DNA of 64,000 nucleotides from Actinomycetota bacterium. Lineage in GTDB: Bacteria; Actinomycetota; Thermoleophilia; Solirubrobacterales; Solirubrobacteraceae. The notes under the pieces were generated by a model. The model was not told where the DNA came from. It made no database searches and saw nothing but the letters and a program-made list of their open reading frames with translations. The stretch is from positions 20,401 to 84,400 of the forward strand of contig VAWY01000135.1 in NCBI GenBank assembly GCA_005888335.1, read 5' to 3'. The translations under genes were made by a program, and so were the position numbers. Of this stretch, positions 30,126-38,362 are shown in pieces (the first letter of the stretch is position 1; the number at the start of each line of letters is the position of its first letter).

Positions 30126-31375
30126 CGACCCGGTCCAGGATCGGCCATCGTCTTCGGCGCGCCCTTGACCGCCGGCCGCGCGCCGCGGGCGCGGTGGTCC
30201 TCGCCGTGGCGGCGCTGCTCGCCGTGCTGTCGACTGTCGCCGTCGGCGGCCTGCCCTTCGGCGGGGGACGCACCCTCCGCGTCGCGTTGCCGGGCCGCGC
30301 CCCGCTGCTGCGCGCGGGCGCCGACGTGCGCGTCGCCGGCCAGCGCGTGGGGGAGGTGCGCGCCGTCGAGGTGCGCGGGCGGGGCGCCGTGGCGCGTCTC
30401 GACCTCGACGATGACCGCACCGTCGGGGCGGGTGCGCGTGCCCGCGTGCGGATGCGCGGCATGGCCGGGGCGGTGTACGTCGAGCTCGAGCCGGGCGACT
30501 CGCGCCGCCCGCTGCCCGACGGCGCTCTGGTTCCGGGCGACCGCACCTCGGCCGCGGTCGACCTGACCCACGTCCTCGCGGGCTTCGATCGCGACGCGCG
30601 CGCGGCGCTGGCCCGCAGCCTGCGCACGGCCGGCTTCGGCCTGGCCGGTCGTGGCGGCGACGTCAACGCGGCGCTCGCCGACGCGCCCGCCGCACTCGAC
30701 GAGGCAACGCCCCTAGTCCGGGCGCTCCGCCCGCCGCCCGGCCTGCTCGACGCGGCCGACCGCGTGGCGCGCGCGCTCGGGCCGGGCGATGCCGGGACGA
30801 CGCCCGACCTCGGCGCGCTCGTCGCCTCCGCCGATCGCGTTGCCGGCGCCGCCGCGGACGGTGCCAGGGCGCTGGGGCGGTCGCTCGACGCCGCCCCGCC
30901 GCTCGAGGCCGTCGCTGCGCGGGCGCTGCCCGAGGCGGACGCGGTCCTCGACGAGGCCGAGCCGGCGCTGCGCGCCCTGCGTCCGGGCGTCGCCGCGCTG
31001 GCGCGCGCGCTGCCCGACGCGATCGCCGTCGAGCGCAGGGCGCCGCGGCTGGACGACGCGGGCGCCGTCGCCCGGGCGGCGCAGCCCGTGCTGCGCGGCG
31101 CGCCGCCCATGCTGGTCGCCGCCCGCCGGCCCGCCGCCGCGTTGGGTCCCCTGAGCGGCCCCCTCGGCGATCTCTCGAAGACGCTCGTGCCGTACCGGCG
31201 CGAGCTGGTCGAGGCGCCGGCGGGCTTCACCCGGTGGGGCGAGTTCCGCTACGACGCGGGGCAGGCGCGCGGCCATCGCGCCGTGCGCTTCACGATGGTC
31301 TTAACGTGCGCGCGGGCGCGCGACCCGTATCCGGCCCCGGGCGCGGCCGAGCGCGAGCGCGAGGCTTGCCGGTGA
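30122..31375 (+). CDS. MCE family protein 3
   Basis: This 417-residue protein has an Arg-rich cytoplasmic start, an anchor helix (AGAVVLAVAALLAVLSTVAVG), the MCE domain (LPGRAPLLRAGADVRVAGQRVGEV, then MAGAVYVELEPGD) and a long Ala/Asp/Leu helical arm. It ends in LVEAPAGFTRWGEFRYDAGQ and a Cys-containing tail (DPYPAPGAAEREREAC). The ATG at 30122 overlaps the end of gene 2 by four bases, which supports the placement of the frameshifted gene's true stop. It lies in the same position as mceC of mycobacterial operons. Confidence 0.9.
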   Translation: MTTRSRIGHRLRRALDRRPRAAGAVVLAVAALLAVLSTVAVGGLPFGGGRTLRVALPGRAPLLRAGADVRVAGQRVGEVRAVEVRGRGAVARLDLDDDRTVGAGARARVRMRGMAGAVYVELEPGDSRRPLPDGALVPGDRTSAAVDLTHVLAGFDRDARAALARSLRTAGFGLAGRGGDVNAALADAPAALDEATPLVRALRPPPGLLDAADRVARALGPGDAGTTPDLGALVASADRVAGAAADGARALGRSLDAAPPLEAVAARALPEADAVLDEAEPALRALRPGVAALARALPDAIAVERRAPRLDDAGAVARAAQPVLRGAPPMLVAARRPAAALGPLSGPLGDLSKTLVPYRRELVEAPAGFTRWGEFRYDAGQARGHRAVRFTMVLTCARARDPYPAPGAAEREREACR

Positions 31376-32625
31376 TCGACCGGCGGCCGCTCATCGGGCT
31401 CGCCCTCGTGCTCGGCGCCGTCGCCGCGCTCGCCGTCGGCTGGCTTCGTCCTGACCCGTTCCGCCACGACCAGACGCTGCGCGCCCTCTTCACCGACGCC
31501 GGCGGGCTCGCGCGCATCGGAGCCGACGTGCGCGTGGCCGGCACGCCGGTCGGGCGCGTCGAGTCGCGCCGGCGCCGCGGCGATCTCGCGCTCGTCACGA
31601 TGCGGCTCGACCGCGGCATACGCGTCACCGCCGACGCGACCGCCGAGTTGCGCCCGCGGCTGCTCTTCGAGGGCACGGCCTACGTCGACCTGCACCCGGG
31701 CTCACCGGGCGCCGGTCCGCTCCGGGGCACGATCCCGCCGGCGCGCACCCGCTCCTACGTGAGCGCCGCCGACGCCCTGGACGTCCTCGCGCCGCCCGAA
31801 CGCGCGGCGCTGCGCGCCGACGCGCGCGGCCTGCGTGCCGCACTGGGGGGACGAGCGCCGGCGGCTGTCCGCCGCGCGCTCGGCAGCCTCTCCCCGCTGC
31901 TGCGCGACGCGGGCGCCACAGCGGCCGCGGCGCGCGGACCCGGCGGCGAAGCCCTCGTCGCGGCGGTGCGCGGGTTCTCGCGGACGGCGCGCGCGGTGGC
32001 CGCGCGGCGCCGCGCCCTCGTCCCTCTCGCCGCCGACGGCGGTGCGACGGCGCGCGCGCTGGATGCGAGCGGGCCGCTCGACGCCGCCCTCATCCGCATG
32101 CCGGCCACGCTCGCCGACGCCCGCTCGGGTGCGGAGGCGGCGAGCGCGCTCCTCGTGCGGTTGCGCGGGCTCGCGCTGCGCCTGCGTGTTGGAGCGGCAC
32201 GGCTGTCGCCCACCGTGCGCGCCGTCACGCCGCTGCTGACCGAGGCTCCGGGCGCCGCCCGCGCCGCGCGACCGCTGCTCGCCGACGCGCGGGCGACGCT
32301 CGGCGCCGGCGCCCGCGCGGCGCGGCCCGCGCGGGACGCGCTCGCCGCGCTCGATGGCAGCGTTGGGCTGCTCGACCGCGGACTGCTCGGCGCGCTCGAG
32401 CGCCCGACCTCGCTCGGGACGCCCGCCTACCTGGCGTTCCTCGGGCTCTTCGCCGGCGGTGGCGGCGCCTCGCGGCCCTACACGCCCGGCGCGGGGCACT
32501 TCATGCGCTTCGGCTTCCGCTTCCTGACGGGGGCCGGGAGCCCGGCGCCGCCCTGCGGCCTGCTTGCCCGCGCTGCCCCCGCGGTGGCCGACCAGGCGCA
32601 GCAGGCGGGAGCCTGCCGGCGATGA
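31372..32625 (+). CDS. MCE family protein 4
   Basis: This 417-residue protein starts with GTG at 31372, inside the preceding TGA. The anchor helix is LIGLALVLGAVAALAVGWL and the MCE domain contains LFTDAGGLARIGADVRVAGTPVGRV and FEGTAYVDLHPGSPGAG. The arm is strongly Ala/Arg biased. The C-terminal region (FLGLFAGGGGASRPYTPGAGHFMRFGFRFLTG) is hydrophobic and ends with two cysteines. It is part of the six-member set expected for a heterohexameric MCE ring. Confidence 0.9.
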   Translation: MIDRRPLIGLALVLGAVAALAVGWLRPDPFRHDQTLRALFTDAGGLARIGADVRVAGTPVGRVESRRRRGDLALVTMRLDRGIRVTADATAELRPRLLFEGTAYVDLHPGSPGAGPLRGTIPPARTRSYVSAADALDVLAPPERAALRADARGLRAALGGRAPAAVRRALGSLSPLLRDAGATAAAARGPGGEALVAAVRGFSRTARAVAARRRALVPLAADGGATARALDASGPLDAALIRMPATLADARSGAEAASALLVRLRGLALRLRVGAARLSPTVRAVTPLLTEAPGAARAARPLLADARATLGAGARAARPARDALAALDGSVGLLDRGLLGALERPTSLGTPAYLAFLGLFAGGGGASRPYTPGAGHFMRFGFRFLTGAGSPAPPCGLLARAAPAVADQAQQAGACRR

Positions 32626-33980
32626 GGCCCCGGCTGGGCAGGACGGCGATCGTCGGGCAGGCGCTCCTCGCGCTCGCGTTCGTCGCGGTCGTGTTGCGCG
32701 CCGAGGGCGTCCGCCTCGGCGGGCCGGACACCTTCGACGTCCACGTCGCCTTCGCCGACGCGAGCGGCCTGCGCGACGACGCGCGCGCCCCGGTGACGGT
32801 GGCCGGCGTGCCCGAGGGCCGCGTGGTCGACGTGCGCTACGACCCGGCGCGCGGCCGTGCCGTCGCCACCCTGCGCCTCGACCGGCGCGTCCGCGGCGTC
32901 ATCCACGCCGACGCGACCGCGACGATCGTCCCGCGCTCGGCGCTGCAGGACCTGACGGTCGAGCTCTCGGCGGGCAGCCGGCGGTCCCCGGCGCTGCGGC
33001 CCGGCGCCTGGATCGACCCGGCCCGCGCCACCGGCGCGGTCGCGCTCGACCGGCTCGTGGACGTCCTCGACGCCGACACGCGCGTCCAGGCGCAGGTCGT
33101 GCTCTCTCAGCTCGCCGTCGGCCTGCGGGGACGGTCCGGCGTCCTGCGCGACGCCGTCGCGCGGCTGAACACGGCGCTCGACCCCGCGCGCGCGGTGACG
33201 CGGGCGCTCGCCGCCCGGCCCGCCGCGCTCACCCGGCTGGTCGGGGCCCTCGGCGCGATCGGCAGCGCGCTCGGCGACCGCGACGCCGCGCTGGGCGGCG
33301 CACTCGACGCGGGGCGGCGCACGCTGCGCGTCACCGCCGGCCGACGGCGAGCGCTGAGCGCCACCGTCCGCGAGCTCGAACCGGCGCTCGGCGCACTCGA
33401 CGGCGCGCTGCGCTCGACGCGGCGCGCTAGCGGGCCGCTCGCGGCCGCCCTCGACCGGCTCGCGCCGACCGCCGCGGCGCTCCCCGGGGCCCTCGCCGCC
33501 GCGCGCGTCGCCGCGCCCGAGCTGCTCGCGCTGGTCCGCGAGACCCACGCCCTCGCGGCAGGCGGCGGTGTCGCCCTGGCCGACGCCCGGCGCGTCGCTA
33601 GCGCCGCCGGGCCCACGGCCCGCACGCTGACGCCGGCCTTGCGCGATGGGCGCTCCGTGCTGGCCGCGGTCGATCGCCGGCGCGACAGCATCGGCCTGCT
33701 CGGCGAGCGCTTCAGCGGCGTGCTCTCGACCAACGACGCCAACGGCACCATCCTGCGCGGGCTGGGCTTCTTCGAGCCGTTCGACCCGGCCGACGTGGGC
33801 GAGCCGGGCGCCACCGGCGTTCGTCTGACGACGCTGAAGGTGCAGGCGGCCCGAGCGCTGACGCGGACCTGCTTGCACGTCAATCCCGTCGCGTGCCTCG
33901 TGCGCTACCTCGTTCCGGGGCTGCCGGGTGCCGTGCGCCCCGGCCTGTCGCCGGTCCCACTGCGCGAGGGCCGCCGGTGA
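32622..33980 (+). CDS. MCE family protein 5
   Basis: This 452-residue protein, the longest of the six, has the anchor helix AIVGQALLALAFVAVVL, the MCE domain (VAFADASGLRDDARAPVTVAGVPEGRV, LQDLTVELSAGS) and a helical arm. A conserved C-terminal motif region reads LGERFSGVLSTNDANGTILRGL, then GFFEPFDPADVGEPG. Downstream cysteines (TCLHVNPVACLVRYLVPG) may form a disulfide. The start overlaps gene 4 by ATGA, and the stop overlaps the GTG of gene 6. Confidence 0.9.
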   Translation: MRPRLGRTAIVGQALLALAFVAVVLRAEGVRLGGPDTFDVHVAFADASGLRDDARAPVTVAGVPEGRVVDVRYDPARGRAVATLRLDRRVRGVIHADATATIVPRSALQDLTVELSAGSRRSPALRPGAWIDPARATGAVALDRLVDVLDADTRVQAQVVLSQLAVGLRGRSGVLRDAVARLNTALDPARAVTRALAARPAALTRLVGALGAIGSALGDRDAALGGALDAGRRTLRVTAGRRRALSATVRELEPALGALDGALRSTRRASGPLAAALDRLAPTAAALPGALAAARVAAPELLALVRETHALAAGGGVALADARRVASAAGPTARTLTPALRDGRSVLAAVDRRRDSIGLLGERFSGVLSTNDANGTILRGLGFFEPFDPADVGEPGATGVRLTTLKVQAARALTRTCLHVNPVACLVRYLVPGLPGAVRPGLSPVPLREGRR

Positions 33981-35260
33981 TCCGCCACCTCTCGCTGCGC
34001 GCACGGGCCGGGCTGGCGCTCTTCGCGGCCGTCTCGATCGGGCTGTTCGGCTTCCTCGGCGCGCGCTTCGGCGGCCCGGGCGTGCACCTGCACCAGCCGC
34101 TCGTCCTGCGCGCCGCGCCGCTCGACATGCAGGGTCTGGCGCCCGACGCCGACGTGCTGGTCCGCGGCGTGCGGATCGGGCACGTCGGGTCGATCGCCGT
34201 GCGCGGCGACCGGGCGCTGACCGCCCTCGAGCTCGGCGGCGGCCGTCCGCGGCTCTACGCGGACGCGAGCGCACGCGTCGGGACCAAGACGCCGCTCGGC
34301 GAGGCCTTCGTCGACCTCGATCCCGGCCATCGTGCGGCCGGGCCGTTCGATCCTCGCCGGGCGCTGCGCGTTCGGCCCTCCGTGCAAGTCGACGAGGCGC
34401 TCGGCGTCCTGGGCGCCCGGCCGCGGGCCGATCTGCGAGCGCTGCTGCGCACGAGCGCCGGCGCCCTCGCCGGCCCGTCGGCGTCCGTCGAGCTGAGCGA
34501 GACGCTCGCGGGGCTGCGGCGGGCGACCGGCGAGCTGCGCTTGCTCGGCGGGACGCTCCGCGGCCAGGACAGCGACCTCGCGGTGACGGTGCAGTCCTCT
34601 CGCGTCATGCTGCGCGAGCTCGCCGAGCACGACGCCGCCGTTCACGGCATCGTCACCGACGGGCTGCGCACGCTGCGCGGGGCGGGGGCCGACCCCGCCG
34701 CGCTGCGCCGCGCGCTCGCGCAGCTGCCCGGCGTGCTTGCCGATGCGCGTAGCACGCTCGCGAGCGCGCGGGCGCTGCTGCGCCGCGCGGTCCCGGTCGC
34801 GCGCGACGCCCGGCTCGCCGCGCCGCCGCTCGCCGGCGCGTTGCGCGAGGCGCCGGGCACGCTGCGCGAGGCCCGCGCGCTGCTCGTCGCGCTCCCTGCG
34901 CTGCGCGCCTCGGCGCTGCCGGCACTGACGGACGCCCGGCCGTTCCTGCGGGCCGCTTCCCCCGCCGCTCGCGCGCTCGATCCCGTGCTCGCCGACGCCG
35001 TCCCGATGGCGCGTTACCTCGCTCCACGCAGCCGCGCGATCGCGGCCTGGTTCGCCAACACCGCCGCGCTCGGCCAGAGCGGCGACGCCAAGGGGCGGTG
35101 GGCGCGCTTCCTCGTCCTCTTCGATCCCGCCACCGCGTTCGCGGGCGCGCCCGCGCCGGCCGCGAACGCCTACCCGCAGCCAGGCGACGCGGCCCACAAC
35201 GCGCCGTACCGCGCCGGCGACTACCCGCGGCTGCGGCCCTACGGGCGCGGCGGGCCCTAG
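33977..35260 (+). CDS. MCE family protein 6 (last gene of the operon)
   Basis: This 427-residue protein has a short basic N-terminus, the anchor GLALFAAVSIGLFGFLGA, a variant MCE domain (RAAPLDMQGLAPDADVLVRGVRIGHV, GEAFVDLDPGH) and a helical arm. Its distinct C-terminus is rich in Pro, Tyr and Gly (FANTAALGQSGDAKGRWARF, then PAPAANAYPQPGDAAHNAPY), consistent with an exposed end. The GTG at 33977 overlaps gene 5. It closes the operon; a 286-base gap with a long inverted repeat follows. Confidence 0.9.
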   Translation: MIRHLSLRARAGLALFAAVSIGLFGFLGARFGGPGVHLHQPLVLRAAPLDMQGLAPDADVLVRGVRIGHVGSIAVRGDRALTALELGGGRPRLYADASARVGTKTPLGEAFVDLDPGHRAAGPFDPRRALRVRPSVQVDEALGVLGARPRADLRALLRTSAGALAGPSASVELSETLAGLRRATGELRLLGGTLRGQDSDLAVTVQSSRVMLRELAEHDAAVHGIVTDGLRTLRGAGADPAALRRALAQLPGVLADARSTLASARALLRRAVPVARDARLAAPPLAGALREAPGTLREARALLVALPALRASALPALTDARPFLRAASPAARALDPVLADAVPMARYLAPRSRAIAAWFANTAALGQSGDAKGRWARFLVLFDPATAFAGAPAPAANAYPQPGDAAHNAPYRAGDYPRLRPYGRGGP

Positions 35261-35385
35261 CGGGGGCGCTCCGCTCGGGCGCCGCGGCTCTCGCGGCGTG
35301 GTCCGATGGCATCGCAGGGGAGGGGCCGGCTCGTGGGAACGAGTCGTCATTTGGGGATATGGGTGCCCAACTGACGTCCCGTCAA

Positions 35386-35430
35386 CGAGTGGTCGATCGG
35401 GCCCCATATGCGGTCCCGATCGACCACTCG
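35386..35430. terminator. Perfect 16-bp inverted repeat between convergent operons
   Basis: Arms CGAGTGGTCGATCGGG (35386-35401) and its exact complement (35415-35430) flank a 13-base loop. The element sits in the 286-base gap between the plus-strand mce operon (ends 35260) and the minus-strand CopCD gene (ends 35547), a natural place for a bidirectional terminator. There is no T-tract on either side, so an intrinsic-terminator role is likely but not certain. The rest of the gap shows only weaker dyads, such as ATCCAC/GTGGAT near 35520, and no gene. Confidence 0.6.
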
Positions 35431-35546
35431 TCCCCTCGGGGAGCCGCGTCCGCGCGGGATGCCGCGCGGCCCGGGCGCAGACCCGGTCGCGTCCCCCTCG
35501 GTGCAATCCCACACCGCGCATCCACGATCTATCGGTGGATCCCCGC

Positions 35547-38351
35547 TTAGCGGCGCGCCGACAGGACCGGGGCCGCGAGCGGCGGCCCGTAGACGTCCGA
35601 CGTCAGCCGCCGCCATGCGCCGTCGGCGAAGAAGCGGCCGCTGAAGGACTCGCCGCCGGCCGACGGTGGCACGAGCGTCGCGGCCAGGAACGTGGGTCCG
35701 AGGACGGTGAAGCGCTGCGCGCCGGCGGCGGGCGCATCGGCGCGCCACGGCGCAGCGATGGCGTCGGTGAACGGCGCCGGCCGCCGCAGCCGGGCGACGA
35801 CGTCGTCCGGCGCCGTGCCGCCGCGCACCGCGGCGGCGAGCGCGAGCCCGGTCGCGTAACCGCGCAGCCCCTCGAGCGTCGGCCGTTCGCCCGGGAAGAG
35901 CTCGCCGACCGCCTGCGCATAGGCGAGCGCGTCGCGGCTGTCCGGGGAGATCTCGCTCGCGCCGCGCACGACGCCCAGGCGCCCGAGCGAGCCCGCCGCG
36001 CCGACGAACGCCTCGGAGAACGTGCGCTCGGAGGCGATGACCGGAGCCGGCGCCCATCTGCCGCCCGGGCGGCCGGCGCGGCGCAGCGCGGCGGCGAGCT
36101 GCGCGGCGGGGCCGTCGAGCGCGACGGCCGCGGTCCGCCGGCGGTCGAGCGCGCGCGCGGGCGCGGCGGCGAAGCGAGCCGGCGAGCTCGCCACGACGCG
36201 CACAGCCCGGTCGCTACCGCGGGTGCGGGGGTCCCCGGCACCGTCCGGCGCGGGCCACCGAGCCGCGTCTGCCGGGGTCGCGCCGGCCAGCGCGCGCCGG
36301 AGGCCGGCGAGCCAGCGGCGGCCGAGCGCGTCGCGCGCGGCGTACGCGCGGACGGGCGACGGGGCATCCCTCGCGTCCGCGTCTGCTTGCGCCGCGACGA
36401 CCCCGCGGACGAGGTAGCGGCCCGCGGCGTAGCCCTCGGCGGCGGGGTCGCCGGCGAGGCGGAACACGCGAGGTGCGGAGACCGGTGCGACGGCCGGATC
36501 GCCGACGATGCTCGGGAGTCCCGCGGTGGCCGCCGACCGCACGGCTCTGTCGCCGCCCGCCCCACAGGCGCCTGCGAGCGCGACGGCGCGGCGACCCCGG
36601 ACAGCCGCGGCGGCGCGCTGCGCCGAGCCGCCCGTGTCGAACGCCGTGAGGACGACCTTGTGCCCGCCGTCGAGCCCACCGAGCGCGTTGAGGCGGCCGA
36701 CGCCAAGCTCGAGCCCGACGAGCAACGACCGGCAGCGGTCGGCGCCGGGCCCGCTGAGGTCGGCCGCGGCGAGCACCTCGACGGGCGGGGCGCCCGGCGC
36801 GCCCGGTACGCCGACGGTGAGCGCCGCGGGCGAGCGCCCGCCGGCGACGTACGCGTACCACGTGCCCTCGGCGGGAAGGCGGATCGTCGCCGCGCCCGCG
36901 CGCAGGCGGGCGACGAGCGGGTGCCGAGCGCACGCGCAGGCCAGCCGGACGCGCCCGGAACGCGCCGCGCGCGGTCCGTCGACGACGAGCCGGTTGTCAC
37001 CTGCCCGCGCCGGCGCCAGCGTGAGGTGCGCGACGCCCGAGCCCGTCAGCGCGGACGCGATCGCAGGCCCCGGCAGGAGCGTGCCGCGAACGGCGGGCAG
37101 CGGCTGCCCGCGCCCGGCCGGCACGGCGGCCAGCGCACTGGCCAGCGCGGCGACCACGACCACCGCGATGGCCTCGGTGCGCAGCACCCGCGGGCGAGCG
37201 CCGCGCCGCGCGATGAACGCCCCGGCGGCCGCCGCGACGACGACGAGCGCCGCCTTGGCGATGACGAGCCTGCCGTAGTCCGACCAGCGCAGGAAGTACC
37301 AGTGGTGCACCTCGCGCACCGCCGCGAGCGCGCCGGTCAGGAAGGCGGCGCCGAGCGCGGCGGGTGCGAGCGTGGCGAAGGCGCGCGCTGCGTCGCCGAG
37401 CGCCGCGCGCGCGCCGCCATCCCGCACCCGCACCGCAAGGAGCCCGAGCAGCAGCAGCCCGCCCAGCCACACGCCCGCGGCGAGGGTATGGACGACCTGT
37501 CCGCCGAGGGCCAGCGCCCGGTCGTGGCGGACGGTCAGCACGTGGCCGTCGAGCCCCGTCGCGACGAGCGCGCCCGCGCCGCCCGCGACCCACGCCGCGT
37601 CGCGCAACCGCGCCACCCGCGCCCCAAGAGCGGCGGCAAGCAGCGCCCCCAGGCGCGCGACCGCCGCGACGCCCGCCCCGCTCGCGCCGAGCAGCCGCAC
37701 GTCGAGCGCGCCGCCGGCCCCGGCCGTGGCCTCGGCCAAGACGCCCCCGACGGCCACCACCACGCCAAGGAGCAAGGCGAGCGGCGCCGCCGCGCGCCAT
37801 CGGTCGCGCGCGGGGTTGGAGCGCCGCGCGAGCAGCCCGCCGCCGAGGAGCAGCGCCGCCGCCAGGACCCCGAGCCAGCGCGCGATCACCGTCACCGCGC
37901 CCTGCGCCGCCGCGCGCTGCTCGCCGCGCCCCACGCCGCCCGCGCCCGTCAGGCGCTCGGCGCCCGGGGGCGGCGTCCCGCCACGGCCCTGCACCCCGAA
38001 GCGGAACCGGCCGCCGGTGGCGTGCCCGTCGTCGCCGAGCGCCGACCAGTCGACCTCGTAGACGCCCGGCCGGACGCGGCTGCGCAGCGCGACGGACAGC
38101 GTGCGGCCGCCGTCGGCCGCGCGCACTCGGCCCACGCCGACCGCCCCGCCCGGCCCGCGCACGACGATCCGTGAGCCGCGCGCGATCGCCGGCTCGCTGA
38201 GGGCCAGCGCCACCGTCCGCGGCGCGGACGGCACGCTGAGCCCGGGCGCCGGGGCGGCCTGGAGGAGACTGGGATGCGCGGCGGCGGGCGCGGCGCCGGC
38301 CACGAGGGCCAGCGCCGCGAGTCCACCGCCCGCCAGCACTCGGCGAGCCAC
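35547..38351 (-). CDS. CopC-CopD-periplasmic binding protein fusion
   Basis: This 934-residue protein has an unusual domain order. A signal peptide (VLAGGGLAALALVAGAAPAAA) is followed by a mature CopC domain beginning with His (HPSLLQAAPAPG, DDGHATGGRFRFGV), the copper-binding periplasmic fold. From about 147 to 430 there is a CopD-like membrane domain with several helices (VIARWLGVLAAALLLGGG, VHTLAAGVWLGGLLLLG, HHWYFLRWSDYGRL). After a small beta domain, residues from about 520 to the end resemble a type 1 periplasmic ligand-binding protein of the Leu/Ile/Val class (GLELGVGRLNALGGLDGGH, IVGDPAVAPVSAPRVFRL, LEGLRGYATGLALAAAVR). CopC/CopD import or bind copper. The GTG at 38351 is 11 bases after the upstream gene's stop. 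Confidence 0.8.
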   Translation of the reverse strand: MARRVLAGGGLAALALVAGAAPAAAHPSLLQAAPAPGLSVPSAPRTVALALSEPAIARGSRIVVRGPGGAVGVGRVRAADGGRTLSVALRSRVRPGVYEVDWSALGDDGHATGGRFRFGVQGRGGTPPPGAERLTGAGGVGRGEQRAAAQGAVTVIARWLGVLAAALLLGGGLLARRSNPARDRWRAAAPLALLLGVVVAVGGVLAEATAGAGGALDVRLLGASGAGVAAVARLGALLAAALGARVARLRDAAWVAGGAGALVATGLDGHVLTVRHDRALALGGQVVHTLAAGVWLGGLLLLGLLAVRVRDGGARAALGDAARAFATLAPAALGAAFLTGALAAVREVHHWYFLRWSDYGRLVIAKAALVVVAAAAGAFIARRGARPRVLRTEAIAVVVVAALASALAAVPAGRGQPLPAVRGTLLPGPAIASALTGSGVAHLTLAPARAGDNRLVVDGPRAARSGRVRLACACARHPLVARLRAGAATIRLPAEGTWYAYVAGGRSPAALTVGVPGAPGAPPVEVLAAADLSGPGADRCRSLLVGLELGVGRLNALGGLDGGHKVVLTAFDTGGSAQRAAAAVRGRRAVALAGACGAGGDRAVRSAATAGLPSIVGDPAVAPVSAPRVFRLAGDPAAEGYAAGRYLVRGVVAAQADADARDAPSPVRAYAARDALGRRWLAGLRRALAGATPADAARWPAPDGAGDPRTRGSDRAVRVVASSPARFAAAPARALDRRRTAAVALDGPAAQLAAALRRAGRPGGRWAPAPVIASERTFSEAFVGAAGSLGRLGVVRGASEISPDSRDALAYAQAVGELFPGERPTLEGLRGYATGLALAAAVRGGTAPDDVVARLRRPAPFTDAIAAPWRADAPAAGAQRFTVLGPTFLAATLVPPSAGGESFSGRFFADGAWRRLTSDVYGPPLAAPVLSARR

Positions 38352-38362
38352 CGGCGCCTCGC

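Noticed and set aside
28397..31375. One continuous 992-codon frame spanning two mce genes
   Set aside because: The frame joins the first half of mce gene 2, out-of-frame sequence and mce gene 3 only because of the frameshift near 29505. Two separate MCE domains with their own anchor helices show that they are two genes.
35386..35430. CRISPR repeat or attachment site
   Set aside because: Only one inverted pair is present with no array, no integrase and no cas gene anywhere in the window.
35298..38174. A 958-codon plus-strand frame opposite the CopC-CopD fusion
   Set aside because: It has no recognisable domain and begins in the gap through the inverted repeat; the minus strand carries the CopC/CopD motifs.
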